Source: CAYNTH01 sp964427055 (GTDB taxonomy: Archaea > Aenigmatarchaeota > Aenigmatarchaeia > CG10238-14 > SCSR01). Taken from it: a DNA stretch of 13,807 bases. Position numbers and translations under genes: made by a program. Positions 7,952 to 13,807 of this stretch are shown here, piece after piece. Each line of letters opens with the position of its first letter. Positions within the stretch are counted from its first letter, which is position 1. The stretch lies in contig CAYRSQ010000020.1 in assembly GCA_964427055.1 (NCBI GenBank), positions 1 through 13,807 of the forward strand. Direction: 5' to 3'. A model generated the notes under the pieces. That model was not told where the DNA came from and did not search any database. It was given only the letters and a program-made list of their open reading frames with translations.

Positions 7952-9766
7952 ATGTTTACCAGTTTTTCAACAGATATGAGAGATATTTATTTTGCCCTTT
8001 TTGACGAGCTGAGAATCCAGGATCTTACGGCTTACCAACGTTACGCTCACCTCGATAGGGAGGCGATGGAGGTAATCCTTTCCAAAGCGGAAAGGTTGGC
8101 AGTAGAGATGATTTCTCCTTTGAATAGTGTTGCAGATCGGACCCATCCCATTTATGAGCAGGGATCCGGATCCGTCCGCATGCCAAAAGAATTTCACAAA
8201 GCCTTTCGGCTCTATGCGAAAGGAGGGTGGATTAGCGGCACCTTAGAAAAATCTATGGGAGGAGGAGGGATGCCGGAGAGTTTGGGGATCGCCCTTCGGG
8301 AGATTTTTAACGGTGCCTGCGGCGGCTTTTACGCGTTTTCATCCCTGACTGGCAGCGCAATGAACCTAATTGCCGTTTGTGGTACGGCTGATACAAAAAA
8401 ACGCTACTTAGAAAACATGGCCTGTGGACGCTTCACGGGAACGATGTGTCTTACTGAGCCTGAATCGGGGTCTTACCTCTCGGACATAAGAACCACTGCC
8501 AGAAGAGATGGTGGGGCCTTCAAAATCAAGGGAACAAAGAGCTTCATCGGAACAGGAGAACACGATCTATCAGAAAACATTATACATTGCGTCCTTGCCC
8601 GCATCGAGGGTGCTCCACGTGGCTATAAGGGCATTAGCCTCTTCGTGGTTCCCAAGTGCCTCGTTAAAGAGGATGGAAGCCTTGGCCCCAGAAACGATGT
8701 TTTCTGTAGCGGTATCGAAAATAAGATGGGATGGGATGGCGCCCCAACAGCAACTTTACACTTTGGTGACAACGATGAATGCCAAGGTTGGTTGTTAGGC
8801 GAGGAGGGGCAGGGGCTAGCAATCATGTTCAATATGATAAACGAAATGAGGTTGGCCACAGCAGCCCAAGGAGTCGGTCAGGCCGCAGCAGCCTACCGCA
8901 TTGCTTTAGCCTTCACTACTCAGCGCGTTCAAGGGCTGTCATACCTTCGGCGAAAAGAAAATCAACCCGATCAGGTGCCAATTATCCAGCATCCGGATAT
9001 TCGAAGGAACCTCCTATTTATGAAATCTGTTGTCGAAGGCTGTCGGAGACTAACTTACCACTTGGCCTATTATATCGATCAATCACGTGTTGCGAGAGAT
9101 GCAAAAAAAAGGCAGTATTATGAAGATTTGGCAACGATTATGACACCCATCTGTAAGGCTTACTCTACCGACATGGGCTTTCGCGTAGCTGAAACTGCCA
9201 TGCAGTGTATGGGTGGATATGGCTATACTAAGGATTATGGGGTAGAACAATACTTGCGAGACCTCAAGGTCGCATGTATTTATGAGGGGACAAACGGTAT
9301 TCAAGCGATTGACCTTACACGAAGAAGCCTAAACATCAAAGATGGAAGGTTACTTCAAAATCTGACCAACGAGATAGCACTTTTTATCAAAGAAAACATA
9401 GATGATCCTGATATAGGTGCATCCATCAGTCAATTAAAAAAGGCGAAAGATTTGATGACGTATGCAACCGTATATTTTACTAGCAAAAGGAAAACGGATC
9501 CAGGCCTTCGCCTGTCAGTTGCCAAGCCCTTTCTGGATTTGACAGGACATGTTCTCTGTACGTGGATGCTATTGAAATCGGCTATCAAAGCAAACTCATA
9601 CCTTAAGAACAAAGATATATCTAATGAGGATAGATCCTTTTATGAGGGGAGGGTCTTAACGGCCCGTTTTGCCGTCTCGACGCTTTTACCACAGGCGGAG
9701 GCCTTGGCTCGTATCGTCAGGAAAAACGATCGAAGTGTCTTGGAGATTAAAGAGGAGAGCTTTTAA
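7952..9766 (+). CDS. Acyl-CoA dehydrogenase, large FadE/DmdC-like subfamily
   Basis: FAD enzyme that introduces the alpha-beta double bond in an acyl-CoA, passing electrons to an electron-transfer flavoprotein. It has 604 residues from ATG 7952, about 200 more than classical enzymes. The extra length is an N-terminal extension and a C-terminal helical domain (about 465-604) of the type annotated as acetyl-CoA dehydrogenase C-terminal-like. Core motifs are MCLTEPESGS (165-174), GTKSFIGTGEHD (194-205), QCMGGYGYTKDYG (418-430) and IYEGTNGIQA, with the expected catalytic glutamate E445. The frame opens at 7931, but AAAGGAGA lies 8 bases before ATG 7952 and inside the longer version, so 7952 is preferred. 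It follows the CoA ligase gene by 32 bp and probably acts on that enzyme's product. The substrate is unknown. Confidence 0.9.
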   Translation: MFTSFSTDMRDIYFALFDELRIQDLTAYQRYAHLDREAMEVILSKAERLAVEMISPLNSVADRTHPIYEQGSGSVRMPKEFHKAFRLYAKGGWISGTLEKSMGGGGMPESLGIALREIFNGACGGFYAFSSLTGSAMNLIAVCGTADTKKRYLENMACGRFTGTMCLTEPESGSYLSDIRTTARRDGGAFKIKGTKSFIGTGEHDLSENIIHCVLARIEGAPRGYKGISLFVVPKCLVKEDGSLGPRNDVFCSGIENKMGWDGAPTATLHFGDNDECQGWLLGEEGQGLAIMFNMINEMRLATAAQGVGQAAAAYRIALAFTTQRVQGLSYLRRKENQPDQVPIIQHPDIRRNLLFMKSVVEGCRRLTYHLAYYIDQSRVARDAKKRQYYEDLATIMTPICKAYSTDMGFRVAETAMQCMGGYGYTKDYGVEQYLRDLKVACIYEGTNGIQAIDLTRRSLNIKDGRLLQNLTNEIALFIKENIDDPDIGASISQLKKAKDLMTYATVYFTSKRKTDPGLRLSVAKPFLDLTGHVLCTWMLLKSAIKANSYLKNKDISNEDRSFYEGRVLTARFAVSTLLPQAEALARIVRKNDRSVLEIKEESF

Positions 9767-10128
9767 GACTCCGCACTAAGAAAGTGGACCTTCCCCCTAT
9801 TTTCAAGACAGAATATAACACCTTCAAAAATTTGACAGAGGCATAAGGGATTAAGTTGCTCTGTAATACAACGAGGGGGAGCAATATACAAACCTCCTAC
9901 AAGGTATTGTGCAAGATAACCCTTCTTTTGACATGTCTGCCTTTTGGGGACGTGCTCCTGACAAAAACATAGAAAAACATAGAAAAATCTTGACAAATAA
10001 TTCCGATCTAGTAATATATCCGCGATATAAGCGCCGAATTCACTGAAGTTATAGTAAACAAGAACATAAACCTTATCATCACGAAGGCGGTAATAATGGG
10101 TATATTGTAACAAAACCCCGTTTCTCAA
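9763..10128 (-). other. Antisense open frame of 121 codons, doubtful as a gene
   Basis: A 366-bp open frame on the - strand overlaps the last bases of the dehydrogenase gene and begins with TTG inside the intrinsic terminator at 10112-10150. It has no ribosome site. The product is rich in Cys, Tyr and Phe and matches no family I recognise. A + strand frame at 9867-10043 (59 open codons, no start) also reads as plausible protein. At most one is real; both may be relics. Confidence 0.15.
9963..10017 (+). promoter_or_regulatory. Strong sigma-70-like promoter with phased A tracts
   Basis: TTGACA (9990-9995) and TAATAT (10012-10017) are separated by 16 bp. Upstream are two tandem copies of AAAAACATAG (9963-9972, 9973-9982) and a third A5 (9983-9987). 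This places A tracts at exact 10-bp intervals next to the -35, the arrangement of intrinsically curved DNA or an UP element. The predicted transcript starts near 10024 and reads toward dctP. Confidence 0.55.
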
Positions 10129-10150
10129 ATGGAGAGACGGGGTTTTTTTT
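10112..10150 (+). terminator. Strong intrinsic terminator upstream of dctP
   Basis: AAAACCCCGTTTCTC (10112-10126) pairs with GAGAGACGGGGTTTT (10132-10146): 15 pairs including one G-U, with an AAATG loop, and eight T at 10143-10150. This is a model rho-independent terminator on the + strand. It lies 346 bp after the dehydrogenase stop and about 70 bp before the dctP ATG. It either ends the ligase-dehydrogenase transcript or, with the promoter at 9990-10017, acts in the dctP leader as an attenuator or ends a small RNA of about 125 nt. Confidence 0.85.
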
Positions 10151-10220
10151 GTTTAGAAGAAATAAAAACAGGCGCTATCCCTATTTTTACAAAACAATAA
10201 CAGAGAAGGAGGAAATATCA

Positions 10221-11228
10221 ATGTTTAACAAGTTAAAACCAAGGAGTATTGTTAGTTTTGCTGTTTGTATTGCTTTATTGTTAGCGGTAACTTTTATGTT
10301 ACCTGGATTTGCGAAGGCAGAGGCGGAATATACATTGAAACTTGGCCATCTTGCAGATCCAAAAAATCCCTATGCAATGGGGGCGGAAAGATTGGCGGAC
10401 CTGGTGAAGGAGAGAACCGGCGGAAAAGTGGAGATAAAGCTTTTCCCCAGCTCTCAGCTCGGGAAAGCCGAAAAACTTATCGAGGGTGTTGTTCTGGGGA
10501 CCATTGATTTTGCCATGGTTACTACCGCTGTGTTGGGACAGTTTGAACCGAAATTGCTGGTATTCGGATTCCCCTATATATTCAGAGACAGGGCTCACGC
10601 CTTCAAGGCCCTCGATACAATAGGCTTTGAAGTTGCCAAAACCCTCGAACCAAAAGGTATCAAAGTGCTTGGGTTCTATGAAAATGGACTTCGGCACATG
10701 ATAAACAATAAAAGAAAGCTTAACTCGGCCGATGACATGAAGGGACTCAAACTAAGAGTCATGTCGACACCGGTGTACATTGAAATGATGAAATCCCTGG
10801 GTGCCGATCCCACGCCGATGGCCTTCGGAGAAGTATACTCCGCGTGCCAGCAGGGTACCATAGACGGGCTGGAATGTCCCGCTGTCCATTTCTGGCAGAT
10901 GCGGTTTTACGAGGTCAATAAATATATCACCTTGACCGGCCACACCTATGAATCTGAGCCCTTGGCGATGTCCATGAAAACATGGAATAAGCTGCCCGAA
11001 AAATATCAGAAAATTCTTGTAGAAGCGAATAAGGATGCCCTTGTATACTCAAGGCAGCTGTCGATTGATGAAGAGGCGGGGTTCTTCCAGAAAATACGTG
11101 ACACGGGCAAATGCGCCATAGACGAAGTCGATACGGCCCCCTTCGCGGCAAAAACAAAGGCTGTCTGGAAAAAACTCGAAAGCAAGGTGGGGAAAGACTT
11201 AATAGAAAAGATCCAGAATGTTAAATAG
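10221..11228 (+). CDS. dctP: TRAP transporter substrate-binding protein DctP
   Basis: Periplasmic receptor of a tripartite ATP-independent carboxylate importer. From ATG 10221, set by AAGGAGG at 10206-10212, it has 335 residues. The frame opens earlier, at a TTG in the terminator T run, which is rejected. Residues 1-34 are a signal peptide (MFNKLKPRS, hydrophobic 10-28, cleavage after AKA or AEA), with no lipobox. The mature protein begins YTLKLGHLADPKNPYAMGAE and shows the DctP family core GLKLRVMSTPVYIEMMKSLGADP (in 175-197), whose Arg179 is the residue that holds the ligand carboxylate in this family, and QQGTIDGLECP (210-220). It is followed by dctQ and dctM. The ligand is probably a mono- or dicarboxylate. 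Base composition looks richer in G+C than the ABC genes. Confidence 0.93.
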   Translation: MFNKLKPRSIVSFAVCIALLLAVTFMLPGFAKAEAEYTLKLGHLADPKNPYAMGAERLADLVKERTGGKVEIKLFPSSQLGKAEKLIEGVVLGTIDFAMVTTAVLGQFEPKLLVFGFPYIFRDRAHAFKALDTIGFEVAKTLEPKGIKVLGFYENGLRHMINNKRKLNSADDMKGLKLRVMSTPVYIEMMKSLGADPTPMAFGEVYSACQQGTIDGLECPAVHFWQMRFYEVNKYITLTGHTYESEPLAMSMKTWNKLPEKYQKILVEANKDALVYSRQLSIDEEAGFFQKIRDTGKCAIDEVDTAPFAAKTKAVWKKLESKVGKDLIEKIQNVK

Positions 11229-11242
11229 TGTTTTGATGAAAT

Positions 11243-11294
11243 AAAGGGCTGTCTCCCCCCTCCCGGATAAATATTCCCATGGGGGGGGGGAGGC
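11243..11294 (+). repeat. Imperfect C-rich/G-rich inverted repeat with a G10 run after dctP
   Basis: CTCCCCCC after the dctP stop can pair with GGGGGGAG at the end of a run of ten G at 11281-11290. No T run follows, so it is more likely a 3'-end stabilising or pausing structure than an intrinsic terminator. The homopolymer could also be length-variable. Confidence 0.4.
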
Positions 11295-11316
11295 ACTTAA
11301 GTTTACACACATGTAA

Positions 11317-11355
11317 GTCTGCCTGTGAGAAACGGGAAGCTTCTCACAGGCAGAC
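11317..11355 (+). repeat. Perfect 15-bp hairpin in the dctP-dctQ spacer
   Basis: GTCTGCCTGTGAGAA (11317-11331) and TTCTCACAGGCAGAC (11341-11355) are exact inverted repeats around a 9-base loop (ACGGGAAGC). No T run follows. Located between the binding-protein gene and the membrane genes, it probably protects or processes the mRNA so that more DctP than DctQM is made. Confidence 0.6.
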
Positions 11356-11363
11356 CGCAGGTG

Positions 11364-11383
11364 AGAGAACAGAAACTGTCTCT
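11364..11383 (+). repeat. Second hairpin in the dctP-dctQ spacer
   Basis: AGAGA-A-CAG (11364-11372) pairs with CTGTCTCT (11376-11383) as eight pairs with one bulged A and an AAA loop. It sits 8 bases after the larger hairpin and may be part of the same structured spacer. Confidence 0.4.
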
Positions 11384-11517
11384 TGCAACTTCACATTGCC
11401 TGAACTTGTCTTGAGTCCTGGAGTGTTTGTTCTGGAGAACTGGTGACACGGTTTGATGGAAACAATTTTATGAAAACGGACTCATTTTTATAAAGCCCCC
11501 TTGAGGAGATATCACCG

Positions 11518-12033
11518 ATGATCAGAAGCGAATTATTTAACAGAGCACTCGATTGGGTTGATAAAAGCATAGAATGGGTGTCTATTGTGCTCATGAGCTT
11601 TTTATTGGTATTGACCTTTGCCAATGTAGTGGGACGATACGTATTTAATAACTCTATTTACTTTTCTGAGGAACTGGCCAGATTTATCTTTGTATGGATA
11701 GTATTTTTGGGAGCAGCGATAATCATTAAAGGCAAGGGGCATGTGGCGGTGACTTTCCTACTGGACAATTTAAAGGTAAAAACAACAAAAAAGGCATTGG
11801 AAATAATTATTAATCTATTCGGGATTCTCTTTATATCGATTGTATTCAGCGGCGGATGGCAGCTTGCGACCTCTATGAATTTATATTCCAGCCCGGCTTT
11901 GGACATCCCCATGGGATATGTTTACTGGATCATCCCCATCGGCTCAGGAATCATGATGATTCATCAGTTAAAAAATTTTGCTTCTATATTCAAAGTCCAG
12001 GACAAAGATAGCGATATGAATGAGGAGGAATGA
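11518..12033 (+). CDS. dctQ: TRAP transporter small permease DctQ
   Basis: Small inner-membrane subunit of the TRAP importer; it forms the membrane part with DctM. The 171 residues hold four membrane segments (about 22-44, 50-70, 95-115, 130-152). The family signature lies at 37-68: VVGRYVFNN, then FSEELARFIFVWIVFLGAA, with the conserved Glu pair and Trp. The start follows GAGGAG a few bases upstream. The acidic tail ends in MNEEE, encoded by the GAGGAGGA that also serves as the ribosome site of dctM; the stop overlaps the dctM start. Sodium-coupled transport is inferred from the family. Confidence 0.92.
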   Translation: MIRSELFNRALDWVDKSIEWVSIVLMSFLLVLTFANVVGRYVFNNSIYFSEELARFIFVWIVFLGAAIIIKGKGHVAVTFLLDNLKVKTTKKALEIIINLFGILFISIVFSGGWQLATSMNLYSSPALDIPMGYVYWIIPIGSGIMMIHQLKNFASIFKVQDKDSDMNEEE

Positions 12034-13310
12034 TGGTCTATTTTATTTTCTTCGCCACCTTACTGGTTTTAATAGCCCTAGGCGTCCCCATTGCATATTC
12101 ATTGGGGCTTGCTTCGGCTTTCCTGATTGTCTTTCATCTTGATTTACCTACGGTTCTGGTAGCGCAACACATGTTTGCCGCTGTGGATTCTTTTTCGTTC
12201 CTCGCCATTCCCTTTTTCATGTTGGCAGGCGCTATCATGTCTTATGGTGGTGTCACAAAGAGACTTGTTAATTTTGCCCATTCGCTCGTCGGTTCTTTTA
12301 AGGGAGGATTGGCGCAGGTAGTAGCCGTCTCTGGCATGTTTTTTGGAGCGATATCCGGCTCATCCGCTGCTTCAACGGCGGCAATAGGGGCCATAATGAT
12401 AGATGCGATGGAAAAGAAAGGGTATGCGAGAGACTTTACTGCTGGAGTTGTTGCAGCTGGGGGGATGGTTGGAATAGTAATTCCCCCAAGCATTACCCTG
12501 GTCGTGTATGGGGTTATAGCCGGGGCGTCTATCGGAGAATTGTTCATGGGTGGCTTTGGTCCGGGCATCCTGTTTGGCTGTTCCATGGCTGTCTTAAGCT
12601 ACTTCCTGTGTAAAAAGAGAGGCTGGGGAGGTGAAGGTACCTTTACCATAAAAAATGTCATAAAATCGTTTCTCGAAAGTTTCTGGGCACTGATGATGCC
12701 CGTCATCATACTGGGCGGTATTTATGGAGGAATATTTACGCCGACGGAAGCTGCCGCTGTTGCATCGGTCTACGCTCTTTTCATCGGTATCTTTGTGTAT
12801 AAAGAATTAAAATTAAAAGACATCCCGGCTATTATTAGGAGCGCCGTATATGCGACAACGGTCATCATGTTTATTGTTGCGACGGCACAAGTATTCGGCT
12901 GGATATTAACCAATGCGGAAATACCTCAAGCAATTGGAGCGTTTGTGACAACAATCGCTCCCAATAAGTACGTATTTCTCATCTATGTAAATATAGTATT
13001 ATTGATATTAGGCATGATGGTAAATCCCTCGGCAGCGGTTGTTATCATCACACCGATACTCTTGCCGGTGGCGCAGCAGTTTGGAATTGATATTGTATTT
13101 TTTGGCGTACTCATGATTGCCAATCTTGCAATCGGCAATATAACTCCTCCTGTAGGGCTGGATTTATTTGTTGTAAGTGCCGTTACGAAGTTGTCGATGG
13201 ACAAGATCACCAGAGCAATGTTCCCTTATCTGGTAATACTGCTCGTCGACTTGGTTTTCATTACTTTTATCCCGCAAATAATTATGTTTTTACCAAATTT
13301 AATGAGATAA
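12033..13310 (+). CDS. dctM: TRAP transporter large permease DctM
   Basis: Large inner-membrane subunit that carries the substrate using an ion gradient. The 425-426 residue length with 11-12 membrane segments is typical. Recognisable stretches, numbered from the upstream ATG, are ALGVPIAYSLGLAS (16-29), FLAIPFFMLAGAIM (57-70), the helix-break motif GAISGSSAASTAAIG (106-120), GGMVGIVIPPSITLVVYG (144-161) and, in the second half, GNITPPVGLDLFVV. Two adjacent ATGs (12030, 12033) are possible. The ribosome site GAGGAGG (12022-12028) is too close to the first, so 12033 is preferred, giving a 1-bp overlap with the dctQ stop. It is the last gene of the TRAP operon. Confidence 0.92.
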   Translation: MVYFIFFATLLVLIALGVPIAYSLGLASAFLIVFHLDLPTVLVAQHMFAAVDSFSFLAIPFFMLAGAIMSYGGVTKRLVNFAHSLVGSFKGGLAQVVAVSGMFFGAISGSSAASTAAIGAIMIDAMEKKGYARDFTAGVVAAGGMVGIVIPPSITLVVYGVIAGASIGELFMGGFGPGILFGCSMAVLSYFLCKKRGWGGEGTFTIKNVIKSFLESFWALMMPVIILGGIYGGIFTPTEAAAVASVYALFIGIFVYKELKLKDIPAIIRSAVYATTVIMFIVATAQVFGWILTNAEIPQAIGAFVTTIAPNKYVFLIYVNIVLLILGMMVNPSAAVVIITPILLPVAQQFGIDIVFFGVLMIANLAIGNITPPVGLDLFVVSAVTKLSMDKITRAMFPYLVILLVDLVFITFIPQIIMFLPNLMR

Positions 13311-13321
13311 CTTAGATGAGC

Positions 13322-13392
13322 TTTCGCTACTGTTCCAACGGTATACTTGAGATACGGCATAACAATTTGAAAACAAATAGTATGTAGCGAAA
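13322..13392. repeat. Nested inverted repeat after dctM
   Basis: TTTCGCTAC (13322-13330) and GTAGCGAAA (13384-13392) are exact 9-base inverted repeats, enclosing a smaller GTAT / ATAC pair around ACTTGAG. No T run follows. It could be a 3'-end structure for the TRAP mRNA or part of the left end of the neighbouring transposase relic. Confidence 0.35.
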
Positions 13393-13466
13393 ATTGTCAT
13401 TAATCGATTTGAAACTTTCTTTTTCTGAATGTCATATTTCTGCATCAGTTAAGCAGGGGATGATAG

Positions 13467-13676
13467 ATGAACTCAGGAAAAATGATCTTTTCGCAACGAA
13501 TGGAATTCCTTCCTAACCACGAGTTTCGCTAATGCGTCGCACGATACAATGTTAATTACACGGTCAAGCGCTTTGCCTGCTGGGACCAGTTTCTCTGCGT
13601 GGCCTTTCCTCAACTCACTTACCGAGAAGGCCTGATGGATATCCAGACAGACAATAGGGGTAAACCCTTCCCTTGA
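13467..13676 (+). pseudogene. Broken N-terminus of an IS4-type transposase (DUF4372-like)
   Basis: From ATG 13467 the frame reads MIFSQRMEFLPNHEFR, stops at TAA 13530-13532, and continues in the same frame with CVARYNVNYTVKRFACW and DQFLCVAFPQLTYREGL. This order (F.Q...F.P..EF..CV.RY....V..F.CW.QFL...F.QLTYRE.L.DI) is the N-terminal domain of IS4-like transposases annotated DUF4372. After the DIQ at the end of that block the similarity is lost, and the frame ends at TGA 13674-13676. The DDE catalytic domain is absent from the window. The - strand open frame at 13473-13697 is its antisense shadow. Confidence 0.6.
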
Positions 13677-13807
13677 ATTATCTTTATTTGGTCCCATAAA
13701 TTGTATGTAGGAAATTAATATCTTAACTTTGTTATCATTTTTTAAAGTGTATATTGATCTTCCCCCAAAAAAATGAACACACAGTTAAGCTGCCATAGAC
13801 AGCATGC
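13677..13807. other. Unassigned A+T-rich end of the window
   Basis: No gene is recognisable. An ATG at 13774 opens a frame (MNTQLSCHRQH) that runs off the window edge, but no ribosome site precedes it. It could be the next gene or further transposase debris. Confidence 0.3.

Noticed and set aside
10149..10220. N-terminal extension of dctP from TTG 10149
   Set aside because: The start sits in the terminator T run; ATG 10221 has AAGGAGG at good spacing and opens a normal signal peptide.
13473..13697. - strand open frame of 74 codons
   Set aside because: It is antisense to the + strand transposase relic, which matches a known domain; it has no ribosome site.
1..13807. CRISPR arrays, tRNA or rRNA genes, defence or toxin-antitoxin systems
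   Set aside because: No regular direct repeats with spacers, no tRNA-like cloverleaf and no matching protein families were seen.

Overview
The window holds a nine-gene block of transport and acyl-CoA genes, all on the + strand, with spacers full of mobile-element debris. Both solute-binding proteins carry signal peptidase I sites (AYA, AKA/AEA) and no lipobox. That points to a diderm with a periplasm. The gene content, moderate-to-low G+C and strong AGGAGG-type ribosome sites fit an anaerobic Desulfobacterota or syntroph-like bacterium. This is inference: the window has no rRNA or marker gene to fix the taxon.

Layout. A terminator (27-58) closes an upstream gene outside the window. Positions 178-5108 encode a complete branched-chain amino acid / carboxylate-type ABC importer (HAAT family): binding protein, LivH, LivM, LivG, LivF. 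The binding-protein gene is separated from livH by 362 bp, which contain a 174-bp MITE-like element with 22-bp terminal inverted repeats. Positions 5109-6395 are about 1.3 kb without an intact gene. They include a decayed reading frame on the - strand and the broken N-terminus of an IS110-type transposase. Positions 6396-9766 encode an AMP-forming acyl-CoA ligase and a 604-residue acyl-CoA dehydrogenase with the C-terminal extension of the FadE/DmdC-like subfamily. Positions 9767-10220 hold a strong sigma-70-like promoter preceded by three A5 tracts at exact 10-bp phase, followed by a textbook intrinsic terminator placed before the next gene. Positions 10221-13310 encode a tripartite TRAP transporter (DctP, DctQ, DctM); dctP and dctQ are separated by a 289-bp spacer rich in hairpins. 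From 13467 there is the broken N-terminus of an IS4-type (DUF4372-like) transposase, and the window ends in unassigned sequence.

How the genes may work together: the ABC importer and/or the TRAP transporter bring in an organic acid, the ligase activates it to its CoA thioester, and the dehydrogenase introduces the alpha-beta double bond. The substrate cannot be read from the sequence. No hydratase, thiolase or regulator gene lies in the window, so the pathway is incomplete here. I found no CRISPR array, tRNA, rRNA or defence system. The most unusual signals are the promoter-terminator leader before dctP, the MITE-like element and the dctP-dctQ hairpin cluster.
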